A DNA stretch of 64,000 nt from Rotaria macrura. Lineage: Eukaryota; Rotifera; Eurotatoria; Philodinida; Philodinidae. The DNA lies in the NCBI GenBank assembly GCA_900239685.1, contig OENT01000565.1:33947-97946 (forward strand), read 5' to 3'. Position 1 is the first letter of the stretch, and each line of letters starts with the position of its first letter. The position numbers and the translations under genes were made by a program. Positions 1 through 15,000 of the stretch are shown here, piece after piece. Below the pieces are notes generated by a model. The model was not told the origin of the DNA. It saw only the letters and a list, made by a program, of their open reading frames with translations, and did no database searches.

Positions 1-924
1 TCCACGTGTTATATTCAGTGAAACCGATAATACAACATTAATATCAATACTAGAGCTATAAAACTTTTTCTTCGTCATTTTTCAAGTAGATTTACATTTT
101 TTTTCTCTCTTGAAGAGATCAGTTGTTACCCAAACGTTACTACACTACCTCAGCTGTGTTGTATCTCTCGTTTTCTATTGGCCAAATCTAGTAACTCATG
201 ACTAAGTCTAGTGACGTCATCATCAATAAGCACTCGAGTCAGAGAAACAAAACAGATGATGTGCCTTGTAAAAATAGCATGATTTTATATGAAATTCAAC
301 GTTTCTTTCTATTTCTTCTTCCAACGTAAACATATAGTCATGCAATGCCATAGAAAATATTAACTATACATGCGACTTGTGCAACATAGTATCAAATGGA
401 AATAATAGGATTAAAGTAACCCCGTATTCTTCAGCTAACACAAGATTATTTACTTCCTAGTGAAAAAAGAATCGAAATGATGAATGCGCGATTGGAATTG
501 ACATATGTCTTATTTTTATTAAAAAAAGAGAAAATAACTGTATTCGATATTCGAATTCCTGTAACTAAAATTAGTTAGTTTGCACTTGTTTCTCGTCACT
601 TGAACATTCTTATTTATAAAAATTTTCATATTTAAATATTGATTACTTCCTGGTATCCATATTTAATTTTTTCCTTTGAAACATAGATAAAATAAGTTTC
701 CCTATGAAGTACACATGCAACTAGCAAAACTGAACTTTCGGCAATTACCGGAAGTTCATAATGGAAATATCCTGTTTCCGTGAAAATATTCTATGCTAGT
801 TTTACAATCTGTTTCATCGACTGAAAACAACAATCTAATTCGGAAACAGACTTAAGAATTCAACGGTAAAAGGGAAAAATAAGTATTTTCTAATCCATTG
901 ACTACTAAATGTTATGATTCTTAC
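1..924. other. Intron or distal DNA of the KLF-like gene
   Basis: Starts at the GTAAG donor on the minus strand at 924. I see no zinc-finger exon in either strand here, so the intron probably runs beyond the left edge. The DNA is AT-rich without repeats that I can define. Confidence 0.45.
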
Positions 925-3158
925 TTTATTACAATCAGGATGTGTACAATAATGTCGATTTTGATGTTGCAATGATAGTGTATTAATACTTGTTTGATTA
1001 TTATCATGATCTAAGGATGATAATTTAATATCATTTGATGATGGTGATGACGAAGATAATCTTTGTTGTTCTAAATTCAAAGAAAAAAGAACAAATTTCA
1101 TACTAGATGTACTTAAAACATCGAGAATTGTATTATACGTTAAATTACCTGCAGATTTAAAATTTTGTCTAAATATTCTTGATGATGTATTCTGAGTGCT
1201 ACTATTTGTCGAGCTATGACTACTATTATCATCTTGAATTAAACTATTCGAAGATATTCTTCCTGTTCGAATATCTTTATGTATAAGGAGTGGTTTTGTT
1301 ATTAAATCATGATTATCTTTGTCATTATCATCGATTAAATTTCCATTATGTTGATTTTTAACATCGATTTGCTCGAGAATATTTCTATCGAATGTAAAAC
1401 GTGATGTTACTGTTGTTGTATTTGATGATGATGTTTTAGTATTGTTATTAGTTTTAATATTATTAGTTGTTGTCAATTCAAAACCTGCACTTGGTATAGG
1501 ACTAAAATGTTTTTTATAATTATTCCCAACTGTTAATTGATTATCAGGATGATCATCGGATGCAAGTGGATTGGGTGGAGTTGTTAATATATGTGATTTA
1601 CTACGAAGGTATAAATGTGGTGACGGTGATATTGTACGTGTTGGAATTGTTGATGATGCTTTCGATTGACTAATCGATTTATTTGGGTGTTCATCTTCAA
1701 GTAAATCTTCTGAACTTGAATCAACGTCAGCTAGAAAAGAAAATAAAAACCAATCCTACTATTTGATATGAATGAAATCGATGACTGGTTTTAGTCATTG
1801 GCTTACACGTATTTTAAATTTCATATGAAATAATAATTTCTTCAATATGAGAAAAAGAAAGAAACTATCCATGACAGTTATATCACACACTTTATCCAAC
1901 ATGTATGTAGTAGAATCAAAATGTAAGTGAAAAAGATATTTGAAATAAGAAAAGCATCATGTTCTATTGTATCTTCTAATGAACGAATAGAAAACATGGA
2001 TTTACTCAAAGTCATCAAATGTATCAATCAGTACATGTGACAATGAAATGTTTTTTTAATTTATTTTGGCTTGTCTATTTTCATTTGATAAGATTTACAC
2101 AGTCATTTCTTTGTTCTTAGTAATCTAATAATAGGCTCAGTTCTCAAGTCACAATCGAATCATACGAGATAAATCTTAATTATAGAACGTTCATTTCAAT
2201 AGACTTATGAAATTGATAATAACAAAGAAATCTTTCTTTATTTTTGTCCTATAATGGAAAACAAAACGGAGGTAAGAATATTATTCATGCATAGATGATG
2301 TTTTATAATCAACTAGAAATGTTCTTCTTTTCATGGTTCAAAAATAGACTTTTACCAACAAGAGCATCGATGGATGCTGATGGATCTTCATCGTCATCCA
2401 TTGGTATTGATGTCGTATTTTCATTCATACGTTTAACTATTAATGAACTAAGTACGGGATTCGACCACCGTTGATGTTTTTGTGATTCGTCGATTTGCAC
2501 TGAACGTAAACGATTGTTATGTGTAGCTGTTGATGGCTGAGTTGTATTCGTTGATTGATGATCATTACTTGTTACATTAACCTTTTTTTTTTAAAGAAAA
2601 CAATAAAAATAAAAATTTATTTCGTTTATTATTTGTTCCTTATCATCATACTTGTAGGTTTGACGGTGGGAAATAAAAATATTGATGATAATTATTTGGA
2701 GAAGTTTGTAAAGGAAATGTATGAGGTGTATGTTGATGTTCAGTAAATGGATCGACAAGTTGTTGCTGTGGTTGTTGCTGCTGTTGATATGATGGTATGT
2801 TATGTTGTTGTGGATGATGATGAAGATGATGATGATGATGATGATGTGGAGATAACTGTAAATGTTGTTGAGGTTGATATTGAATTGCAGCTGTATATGG
2901 TTGTGAAATATGTTGTACTTGTTGTTGATGATGGTGTTGATTGTTTGTTTGTTTTACATAAAATATTGGAGCTGAATAAATACCTGGATCATTCGACTGT
3001 TGGGTATTATTGTGATCGAATATAGATAAATCGATATTACTTGGTCGACTTGCACGACGAAGTGTTGATATCGGTGGATAATGATACTGTTCAATATTTG
3101 TATTTGTTGTTGTTGATGTCTTAGCTGTTGAAGACGATGAAAGTTTTGTTGAATGCAT
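925..3158 (-). CDS. Krüppel-like/SP-type zinc-finger transcription factor, 5' part only
   Basis: Three phase-compatible exons on the minus strand: 3158-2652, 2581-2356 and 1730-925, giving 513 residues before the window edge. The protein is low-complexity (runs of His, Gln, Ser, Asn) with an acidic stretch near DEDPSASID, as in activation regions. The last exon ends with HYCTHPDCNK followed directly by a GTAAG donor. In KLF proteins the first C2H2 finger reads CxxPGCxK-VYTKSSHLK, so the intron would split that finger just after the second cysteine. The remaining finger exons must lie left of position 1. I placed the start at the Met at 3158 because the open frame upstream encodes a hydrophobic, T-rich stretch that looks untranslated. 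Expected role: nuclear sequence-specific DNA binding. An SP-family member is the main alternative, and identity rests on only ten finger residues. Confidence 0.6.
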
Positions 3159-4161
3159 AATAATAGAAACAAATTGGACTAGATAATCACTGTTCGTTGG
3201 TGCATAGAATACAAGATATGACAGCACAACAAAAAATAAAAATAAAAAAATAAACACGCAATCTAAAATGGCAAAACGAGAAATGTTTGATTTTTTTTTT
3301 GGAATATTATTCATCTCCTTTTCTTTTCTTCTAACAAGTGACGTTTGTACCACAGAGAGGAATGAAAAATAAAAACAAGAGACATACCTGAATGGTGTGG
3401 TGGAAAAGAAAAGTAACCAATGTATTTAGAGACGAAACGAAAAATGAAAGAAGCAAGACACTACTAGAGTTGTAGTAAAGGGTTAAAGATCAAATGTTAT
3501 TGCCAAGCTAACCTAACATATGGTGAAGATTATTCGAGCACGCGATAAGAGTAATCGCGATTTAATAATAGAAATTAAATAAGGAAAAAAATTTTACATG
3601 TTCATATTTGGTGAATTAAGAAGAAAAGGGAAATTGATTAATTCATGGATTATTAAACAATTTCTATTAATATTGATTAAAAATTAATTTAGATATACTT
3701 ATCTTAAAAAATCTATTCTAAATAAAACTTAAACCGTTCCTCTTACCATCGAAAAGTTATTTCTATTACAATTTACTTATGAAATTTCCAATAAAATCAC
3801 CAGAATTTTGTTAGTTTTCAACATTAAACTATTTCGTTTGACTGACTGTACATATATAGGTGTCGCTGAACTCAAAATACATTATCTATATGGTTATTTT
3901 TAAAAAAAAAGGTCATTCATGATAAAAAGAAGTCATTAATCCGAGAATTCATAACTTCAAAATAGAATAAAGGAGACAAATCCTAGATGGCGTTAAATGA
4001 TGACTAAGAGGATAGCATGTTTTTTTCTATGACCTCGTTTTAAGATGCAAGAGAAATAAAGTATTCAACCATCTGTTGCACAACAATCAATCTTGACTTC
4101 GTAATCATTCATATGTAACCATACAACAAAGTTTCTTTCAAAGTAATTCGATTGCGAGATG

Positions 4162-4181
4162 TATATATATATATATATATA
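4162..4181. repeat. (TA)n microsatellite
   Basis: About ten uninterrupted TA units in gene-poor DNA. Confidence 0.9.
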
Positions 4182-5963
4182 CAATAAACTGAGATGTTGG
4201 AGATGTTCTCGTATTATAAATGAATAGACATCTATAATGAAAAGTAAAAATTGAGTCTAGCCTCTAATCACGATCTAAGATCGAGTTCCTTTTGCATCTT
4301 AAAAACGCTAAGAAAATAACTTATTTCATGAGTTAGATTAGAAGATGTGAAACCTCTCTTCATCTTTCGTTTTTTTGTCGTGCCGTGTCGGCTTCTTTTG
4401 GTATTTATGAATAGATAAAATAAGAAAAATACAGGAGTTTCTTTTATTTTTACTCTAAACTCCATTCGCCAAGTTAAACTACAAAAAACTAAAAGGAAAA
4501 CAAAAGCTTACTCTTTGCTATTACTATTCCAGCACTCCTTTGTTACGTTATGTTCGTCTCACCATTGCCTGGTCGATTCATACTCTGGATGTCTTTTTTT
4601 CTCTGTTCTATTCCGAACTCAGCGCTAAACACTCAGAAAGGAATGACAAGAAAAAATGGCAAACAAAATTCTCAAGTCTCAACAGACAAGAGAGGAAAGA
4701 AAAAAAGAGTAAGATGATGTTAACGTTACTCAAAGAATGACTCTAAATGTTTCCACGTGTTTCTATGCTTTTGTGTATAACATGTTTATTTAGATGAGTG
4801 AATGATAGGGAGCATGTTTTTTTCTACTACTAAGAGTAAATATATATCATTACTCACTTAAGCAGGAAAACAAGAACAGCAAATAATAACAAGCACCTTT
4901 CTAATCCAAAGTAAAAGATAACCATAAAAATTTAGTAATACAGAAAATACATTGACTCATGAGATATTACAAGTGGTTCTTAACGCAACATTTTGTCATA
5001 GATGTTGTCATTTTAAAGTCAGAATCATTTTTATTTTGGTTACCATCATTTCTATTCTATTTTAACTGGATTATGATTTACATTCTATTCATATTCATTG
5101 AAGAGTAATGAATGCTTTTACGGTTTTCACGATGCCATAAATAGTCATATATATATTTCCGATGATAAAAGTCTGGTACATTAATTTAATATTGAAACTA
5201 ATATTAATATAGATCTCTGGTTTCATTTTGAATCAGAAAACGGATTAGAGATTCGTATGAGGCGAATAAAAAACAAATTCCAACTATCCTGTTCAACGAG
5301 GGTAAGAACACGAGATTCTAATAAATAATATGTTACTGAAGTTAATGTGTCTGTGCAATAAACAAGTACAATCTGTTGAATAACATAAGTAAGACACGAG
5401 CTAGAAAGAGAAAGGAAATGCTTTTTTTTATAGTAAATAAATCTAGGCCTTCAGTATTTTAATAATTAACTTTTCCAAACATACACTCCATATTTTAATA
5501 ATTGTTTCTTGAAAATAAAAATTAATTATTTATAAATTTTATCTCAATATGATAATAAGCAGATGTCATATATTTTTTTTATTTTTGTCTTTTGTCAAAT
5601 ACTATACGGGCAATTTCTCATGTTTGACATAAAATCAGAAGACAGACAGACATATTCACAAGGATTACAAAACTCTTTCACTGTTTATCAAACACTTTTC
5701 GAATATTGATGAACTAGTGAGCTGCTGAAGGACATCCGGAAAAAGAAAATCATAGAAAATGATTCAATCCATATGATATTAAAATTTAATATCAATTTTA
5801 TTCGCGATACTATCTTTATGAATCATTCGAAAAACATTCTTGTCAAATAAACAGTGTTACCTTCATATAAAAGTTTTATTTTTCTATAGAATTCGTACGC
5901 TGATTATTTCTATGTTCGTAAGAGTACTTTCCGAACACTAGCAATCAAAATAAAACTTACTTC

Positions 5964-5986
5964 ATATATATATATATATATATATA
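5964..5986. repeat. (AT)n microsatellite
   Basis: About eleven uninterrupted AT units in gene-poor DNA. Confidence 0.9.
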
Positions 5987-7813
5987 GAAGTAGCATGATT
6001 TGTAAGTTGATTAAAATAATTAGTCATTTGAAGGGATGACAAAGAAACATATCGTTATACTAATAGCATTTCTCTCAGAAAGCGCTCATGTGACCAAGAT
6101 TAGTGTATTAAAAGACATTCAGAGTTTTTCTGTCGATGAAAGAACTCACATAGAAGAGAATTTTAGACGTGACATTTTATCATCGAGCTAAGTTTTTCGT
6201 ATCATGTATGTATCAATAATAATCTTTGACATTATATCTTGTTATTACAACCTCGCTGGGAATCTACTCGTTTTCTACTATCGATTACTTGTCTGTTATG
6301 TACGACGAGTAAATAAATGTAATCTACAAACATTTCCTTAGCTGATATTAGTAAATATGAGTGATATATCTACATAGGTTTAATATTTCATGAATAAAAA
6401 TTCAATTTATTTATATACATAAATATTACACAACAATAGGAAAATACATCAGTAAAGTTTTAAGAATGAAACATGAGTAGATATTTCATTTGAGAAAGAC
6501 GAAGACTCATTTCATTCAATTTATTTACATGAAAACAGAATGGCAACACACATCATCACATTAGGGTTTGAATATTATCACTCTTCGACTACTGGTACAG
6601 TTTTCAGGTGGGAGAAAACGAAAAACAAAAATAACGAATCATTGATGTCGTAAACGTTTCATGCTTTTATACGATGTTCAATGATAAATAGTATTTTCTT
6701 ATAATTTTCTATTATCCTGGATAATTCTAATAATCATAAAATATGCATAAAGACTACCTTGAAATGAAGGCTATACTGATGAGAATCATTATAATCTAAT
6801 CGATAATTATGGTATCGATTTGTGAATATGTTATGTTTGTATTTTGTCAATAAAGTAGGTTTCTATTATCCAGAAAGCCTCGATGATTAGATGAAGGAAC
6901 ATGCGTTCGATTCCATGGTCATACAAGGCGCTCTCTCTCTCTCACTCATAGTCAAAACTAATATCTATCCAGGAATAATCTGTTCGTATACAACATTGTA
7001 TATATGAATGCACTCTTCAATAAAATTGTTTTTTCTGCGTTTCTATGAAGTTTTTCAGAAGTTATTTGTAGAATATAAGTTAATATTCTTCATTCATCTT
7101 GTCTATGAATGTTCATTGCATATGTTAAATTTTCTTTGCGTTTGAAATAACATTTCAAGTTCTACAAGGTATGATAGAATTGTTAATTAAAATGTTATAT
7201 TTCAAAAATAAAATACAATGATTGACAAGTTCAATATCTTAACGATTCTACTAAACATAAAATAGAAAGAAAGAGTTTTCAAATTTTTAAGGACATTTTT
7301 GACATACTGATTTTGCCGTTGTGACTCTTTTCTTTTCCGGCTTAAATTTTACATAGAAAAGTGAAAAAGGAATTTGTCATACCTTAAAACTTGACAGACT
7401 CTTTCAAAGAGGAAAAAGAATTTAATATATTCAATTATTGCTTAAGGAAGATTTCGAAAACTTAAGTACAATACTCTTCTTTGATTCTTGCTTCATGAAC
7501 CATCTAGGGTAGTAGTAGACAAGATATTTTATCATATCTGAAAAATACTTTGTTCGATTTCAATGTTAACGTGTAAACTTTATACAATCTTTCCCTAGCA
7601 ATTCCATAAGTAAATATTTCATCGAAATCGATAGATTTTACTTCATTACAAAATTAATCATCACTAAATATCATATTAATCAACGAGAATACATATTCAT
7701 ATGTCGTACTCTACTAAAATAACCAATGAAAAAAATAGGTTACTAAACATTATCGCTAATGTTAAAATCATCAGCATGAAAGAGTAGTAAGTCATAATTC
7801 TGATCATGTTCGT

Positions 7814-7838
7814 ACACACACACACACACACACACACA
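7814..7838. repeat. (AC)n microsatellite
   Basis: About twelve AC/CA units; the antisense frame reads as alternating Cys-Val, which explains a spurious open frame here. Confidence 0.9.
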
Positions 7839-10800
7839 AATGAATGAATCTCTATCAACGATCTTCTCGAGTAAAGGAGATTAAATGAAAAACAAAATCG
7901 AAGACCTTTTAAGAGTTGAAGATAAAATAAGCTCAAGCGGAAAAAATTTCCTTCTCATTAACTGTGTAAAATTTTGATCATGAACTTAATGTAAATTTTT
8001 ATGAGAAATTCTTCTATTCAATTATTAAGTATGCATGATAGTCTAGGATTGTAATCGGATATAAAGAACACTGTTTTCGACCGGATTTATTTTCTAATTG
8101 TCGTTCATAGAAATCAAGTAAATCTTATAGTTTAAAAATCTTCTTTATACTAACATGAATTTGAAATTAAAAGCAAAGTCTCTTAACTAATTATTCATGT
8201 TGATGTACAGTGTTTGAACTACGGTAAACTAGTAGTATGCTGAACACATTGTCAGCTACGTATAAATTGATTTATGAATCTCGACAAGAAATGTAATTAA
8301 TAATATATTTTTAGATTTTGAAGCTTCCGATTTGTTCCTCATCATATGATTGGTTTTAATTAAAATATTTTTTCTGCGTTACTTATGCACATCGAACATT
8401 GCCAACGTTCATATATCATAAAGGATCTGATGTTTTCACACGAAACTAGAATTTTCACAATTACTTTCACACATAGTTTAAAAGTCAATTTTTCTATGGT
8501 ACATTCTGATATTCACTTAGGAATGACAAGTCTCGTTTAATCATTAGATGAGAATCCTATGTCATTTTATGACAATATTAGGCAATGTTCGACCGGCTTT
8601 CGTCGTATTCCGAGGGTCTAGAAAATATTTTCTATGTATCTGACAGGTGAATTAATAATTAAATGACAACTAAGATTAGGATTGTTCTACATCTTTATAG
8701 AAGAAAAGATAAATTGCCTTTATTATTAAGCTCCCCTCCCACTGCTAAAAAACCTTTTTTTCCCAAGCATCCAATTTTAGGAAAAATTTTAGCTCGATAT
8801 AGTCCGTCTTCAAAGCATTTGCTTTCACGATTATAAGTGAAAATATAGGTTTCGTGCATTCCAGATATCTTAGTTATTTCAAATAATAGAAAGTTCTTGT
8901 TGACTTTAAGACGTAGCCTACATTTTGGTACCAAACTCAGCTTCCTAACATTTAAATTGGCGAAAAAATCTGGGGCGCACGGAAACATAAAAATCAAAAA
9001 TTCTATTTTGAGCAGAACGCAAAATAAGTTACAGATGCATAATTTGATACATGTTTCCCCCAAGTGGCTGATATAACGAAGATTTTTCTACTAATTGGTC
9101 GTATATTAGCAATTAAAATGATTGAAAGGAAAACACATAAAGATATCCACCACTGTCAAGTCCTAACAGTGAACATTTGAAAGACTTTTAAAGTCAAAAA
9201 TCCTTATTTTCTTCTTTGTGAGGATCTAGAAGAAAAACATTCTCTAATCACCTCCTATATTTCAACGTCAAATCAATAAACTTTAGTGGATTCTAGAGTT
9301 CACACTTTGGTCTATTCAATGAGTTATAAATCTCGGAATCTACAAATTAGAACGGCATTCATTTATTTTTTGGATGGCAGGGAACGGCCCTTAAGTATTT
9401 TTTCATAGAATTATGAAAAATTAATCACGAAAATGATTCAAAAGAACAGCTATGTAAAAAAATAAATACACGCTGTTGTAATGCTGCTATCACTTGTATC
9501 TGTGACATAGCATTGTTCTTGAGACTGCATCAGTTACATATTGATTTTTATTATTTTGGTTATTCTTATCACTTCTATCGAAACAGATGACAAAGTTTTT
9601 CATTTTCAAGCACAAAGATTAGTATGCAAGTATACGATGTTTAAAAGCAACTATGAAATTGCACGTGCTTCTATAATCGTTGGTTTTTTCAGTAAAACAA
9701 AAATAAAGATTTATTCTTAGCTTGAATTGTACATTTTAAACTTGACTAAATTCTGGTGTTGACAGACGGGAGTCGATAGCTTTTATCATGAATAAACTTG
9801 ATAGAAATGAAAATTTCCATCGAACTTCACTGAAAGAAAAAGCTCAACATCGACAGAGACCAAGTCTTAGTGAGTGCTGCATTCTAGTTTTTACTCCTAT
9901 ATTTAGACCTTATCAAGTCGAGAAAATTTTCGTAAATCAAACACAAATAACGAATGCATACAATAGAAAACTCAATGATTATTTCTTTGTGATTTAAAAC
10001 GAAATACAGATCTGTGCTTTTCTCCTTTTGAAAGAGAAAATGAAACTGTATCGAATCTTGAATACCATTGGGTCCCGTTCAATCTGTCAGAAAACGAGAC
10101 TAATGAATAGAATTACAAAGTAGAATTTTCGTGAAATAATCAACTGAAAACACATAGTAACGTGCTAATAATTCATGATTGGTTAACCAGGTACTTCGGA
10201 CAGGACTTGTTTAATGCTTTCTCCAAATTGACCACTGAAATAGAACTTGTGTATCCTCAGTTTAAACACACAATGTTTGAAATCCGAGTTTTCAAAATCT
10301 TTAAAAAGTTAATAATTAGTTGAAAATATTTTTATTTTGAAAATTTTGCTGCAAGTTGAAGCCCTGATTCTAATATGTCGTTTTCATTAACTTTCACTTC
10401 TGTTAAAAGAATAGTATGCCCTAAATGCTGAAAAAAAGCAACTATGTTCAAAAGAAAAAAACAATGTAAAACTGAGCGAAAACTACAATTTCGTTTTTGC
10501 CTATCAGTAGTTCACTATTATGAATAAACAATATCTTACGCATACCACTTGAAAAAGGATATCTTAATGCATTTTTTTCTAACAGAGCATTATGCAAAAT
10601 AAAAGTCCGTATGGGTAAAAGAATTTGCATAGTGATAAAAAAACAATTTTTAGAAACGTTTCTGATTTTCAAATAGGAAGCAACATAATAACTAACTACT
10701 TTAATCAATCGATAGCTAATGACAATCTTTAGAAAAAATATTCAAGGTGATTTTTGATTGCATGTTTCGTTACTTTTCTATAGTAATTTTGCAGATGTCT

Positions 10801-12055
10801 ACTGTAGTGGACATGCAGGGGTAAAAGGTTAAATATTTTAACATTGAATTCTATAAGATTTTATTGTTCTTTAGCCGTTGGTTCTAGTGCAGAATTGAAA
10901 ATTAAAATTCTCAAACTTATATGTTACCCCATTTTTTGCTTTTAAGAAACGTAGCAGTAGACACTGAAAAAATACTTCTTGATGCAATTTTATTTTTTTT
11001 AAAGTTAAAATCATAGATTTCTATCGATTCCAAATAAAACTCACCGTTCTTTTATTTTGAAATGAATAGTACATCAATCTGTACTCTTTAGAAATTTATA
11101 TTTGAATTCGATCAAGAAAAACTTTTGAAATCTAAATTCGGAAGATTCTACTCAATTATCTTATGTTTTTTCTTCAAAATAGTATTGCTTAGCTTCTCTA
11201 TTCTGTAATGAATAATCATAAATAGTAACTTGCATTTCCATATGCCTTCAAGAAAGAATTTCTCTGAACCGTCACTAGAGATAAATATCGAGCCATCCTA
11301 TGATTTCAAGTAAGATAACCTCAATCCAATATCAATTATCAACTGAATATATAGAAAAAAAAACACGATTAGTAGTTATTGTTTTCGTTTCTACACAAGT
11401 ATAAAAATATTTGATCTTGAACATTTCTTACTCGGCTGAGAGAAACAATTGTCTTTGTGACGTATGGCCATTTTCTATATCTCTAATATTGTACTCGATT
11501 CGATCAAGGTTATTTTAGATTTAATTAAATGAATCATCTCATCATCATATATTCATCATATGTATAAAAGAAAGAAGAAATAAAATACACTCACGCACAA
11601 AAACAGAAGAAAAACTAAAAGAGAGTCAATCATTTGTCTGTGAAAGCGAAAAAAAGAAAAAAAAACATGAGTCGTACATGACTGTTCAAAGAAGAAAAAC
11701 AAACAATAGCTCTCATATCTCTAATCATATTCATATATAAATGTTCGACTAATTTTAAGAGACAAGTAAGAGTTCGAGCAAGATGAGGACGAAGAAGAAA
11801 ATCGTTTATATGTCAATATCGAAAACGAAAACGATGACAAGTTTTTATTATTAACACATTGATAGAAGACATACAAAAAGAAAAAAACAAAGTCGTTTTT
11901 GTTTTTCTAATTAGTCTTGGTATGCCCGAGTACAGAGCGCATTGCAGATTGTAAACATTTTGAATAAGCAGGTTGGAATGCCTTTGAAAGAAAAAAGCAT
12001 AAAATAAACATGTATTCTTTTTGTTATATTCTTGATATTTAGTCGTTGGACAAAT

Positions 12056-15000
12056 TCAGCTTACATTACTCCATATGATGTCAGCAAAATAATCGATATA
12101 TTCACCAATTTCAGCGTGTTCACCTGAATATTTCGTATACAACCATACAAATAAAAGAACGAAACAAACCCAGAACACAAACATAAATATAAAATTAATG
12201 CCACCAAGCCAAAATGCATCGAGTATACCAGCTATTAAATAACAGAATACCATCGATGATATAAATGTTGTTGGTGTACGACTAAATGCGAAAACATTTT
12301 TCGAATCATTATGTTTTTTATAATTAGCTGAAATATAAAACAAAAACATATGATAATATATTCGAAGATTTTCCATTCAGATTACTATAAAGTTCAAGAA
12401 TTTCATTTTCTAAATCTTGCTGATAAGTCATGGACATTTCTTCACCGCCCATTTTACGTGCACAACGAAATTTTTCAATCGATTGTCGACGAACTTCTTG
12501 ATGAAGAGTATCTAATTGATTTGGATGAATATAGGGTCGATCACCACCACAATGCTTCAATAAAAATCGATGAAGATTTTTCAATAGAAGAAGAGAAAAA
12601 ACTTTGTATAGTTTACCTGTTCCATTGCACGAATATAAAATTCTTTGGAAACGGATTTGGCTGCTAAATTATTTGCTTCAGCCGTTGCCTACAACATATA
12701 ATAGAAAGAGTTCGTTGTTCAAGAAAAAATATTAATAATGAATTAATCCTTTGCTTTTTGTGCTTCTCTTTAGTAGTACACATTACATACCCAGCACAGT
12801 TCTTAAAATGCATATTTCAATCGATATGCTTTAGAAGTTCATGCGCTTCAAAGAACGTTGTTCGTATAATTAAGGTCGGAGACTAAATTTAATTTTATCT
12901 ACATCTCTTGTAGACAGTATAGGTATTACGATGCTTCATAAAAATAATTTTTCGTCAAACTATCAAGTGTCTGTATGTCTTCTGATTCATCCGTAAATGC
13001 CCCAAGTCGAAAATCAAACATTCACACTTTGTGAATAAGAATTGTGTGTAAAGATTAATTCGTTCGATGCATTGAGTTGGAATATTCTTTCAATTGGCAT
13101 GTTATATTTCATTTCTCACCTTTTTTCTACATACGATATTCTTCAATCAATATCACATAGTTCTAATTTGACACATGTACATTTCGGATTTTATCTTTCC
13201 GAAGACAAAACTTTATACTAAACATTACCCATATTTCAATCACCGGATTAGTAGGATGAATCTTTCAATTATGGAAGTATTTTAATTAGTTCACCATCAA
13301 TATCATTGTAACGACGTAAAATCATTACTCAAGAAAACAAGTATGTTTTCAAAGTGATAATGAAATCATCAAAGTTAACCTTGCCGACATCGTATGAATA
13401 CACACAAACACAACATGGAATATCGATTTAAAAAGAACGGCGCTCATTTCTATTTCTAGACATAATGCATTAAAATAAATGTACATACTTCAAGCATAGC
13501 TTTCGGCGTTGGTAAATCACCTGAAGCAAATACGGCACAGTAAGTCTAGAACATACGAAAGAAAAAAAACAATCATTTATCATTTAATCGAATTTCTTTT
13601 CGGCAGATACACTTTCAAATTAACATTTGCCTAGACACAGTTCACATGAAAGTTTCTCAATAATTCTTCTAATAATTACTATCTTCAATTAAGAAACACA
13701 TATCACATGTAAACTAAAAACAATACTATTTAATGATTCCCACATACTCGACTATTCATTTTTCTCATGGAAAGAAAAACAAATCATTCAAAAAAAACGC
13801 TAAGCAGTGGTATGCTTGACTAGATGAGACACTTCAAAAAGAATTAATTTATGAAATTGTACGTCTACTAATCTAAAATTTTCAAGAAAGAACTTTCTTA
13901 TTCCAAAATTCAAACGAATGACGTATGCATGTCAAATATTATCCAATTTACAGTATGCGTATCATTCATAGAATTTTTCATTCGTATACATGTTTCGACT
14001 AGTCAATTTAACTTACTCGAAAATATTCAAATAAATCTGTCGATGTAATTGGTTCTCCATTGATTTCTTTCATAAAATTTTCATTGTTCAAACGAAAAAT
14101 TTCCGGTACAAGTGTTAATAATTGTTGTTTAAAATCATATTCAATATCTTAAAGCGACGAATAGAATTATTTTTCATAATTGAAAAAGACAATAAACAAT
14201 TGAATTCTTTTCTTACCTGATAAGCGTCCATCGAATTCTCGTCGATTGGTTACTTTAAGACCAGGATGTGGCATAAGAAAACAATTGACTTTACGAAAAC
14301 ATTGATGCAATCTTGAGCGAACTAATTCTAAATCACGATGTTGATTTTCTCGAATCTACGTTAGAAATCAAATTTTCTATTTTTACTAATTCATTTCAAT
14401 ATTACTCTCAAACGATCGGATAATATATCTTCTCCACCTTGAAAACCATAAGGTGTTTCATATTCAAATTGCCAATCACGTACGAGAAATGTTAATTGCT
14501 AGAAAGGAAAAATCCCGTTTTTTTTTCATTTCTAGAGTAAACAACATACTTGAAATGGTGTAGTATTATAAGCATCCAATGCTAAAACGCCATATTCAGC
14601 AAAAAATGATAAATGTTGTAAATTATCTTCTTGTAAATTATGCATGATATTATAAACAGTGACACTACTGACTAGTAATGTTAAGGCAAAGATAAATGCA
14701 TTTTCGAAAACGGTCGAATTCGAATCAAATGTTCCTTGAGTATCCATGAGAAAAATTGCAATCTTAAATGGAGAAAATGAAAATTTTCATTTCATGAAGA
14801 AAATCTATTGTACTTCTTCTCCGCTTGGTAATGATAAAAGAAATGGTTCACTCCACATAATCATTCCTGTTGTATGTCGAGTGGCACCACCACGCCAATC
14901 GAAGCCACTTAATGGTTCATCTTCTTTTCCAATCCATCCTTTTGGATCCTAAATTGATTAGAATGAGAAAGATAAAGAAAGTCATATGTTCACTTTCACA

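Larger units (their letters stand above)
3159..12055. other. Gene-poor 8.9 kb interval
   Basis: Lies between the start of the KLF-like gene and the stop of atlastin, both on the minus strand. Open frames here (for example 8695-9063 minus and 9788-9997 plus) are isolated, lack splice-linked partners and have no motif I recognise. The T-rich stretch just upstream of 3158 is probably 5' UTR or intron of the KLF-like gene. The rest may hold regulatory DNA, but I cannot point to individual sites. Confidence 0.5.

Noticed and set aside
3159-3353. N-terminal membrane-anchor extension of the KLF-like protein
   Set aside because: The open frame upstream of the Met at 3158 encodes a hydrophobic stretch, but it is T-rich DNA typical of introns or UTR here and makes no sense for a nuclear factor.
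6900-6925. tRNA T-arm-like GTTCGATTCC
   Set aside because: No matching acceptor, D or anticodon stems around it.
7697-7936. Small Cys/Val-rich protein
   Set aside because: The CVCVCVC run is the translation of the AC microsatellite.
8695-9063. 122-residue minus-strand gene
   Set aside because: Longest frame in the gene-poor interval, but no motif, no linked exons and no codon pattern that sets it apart.
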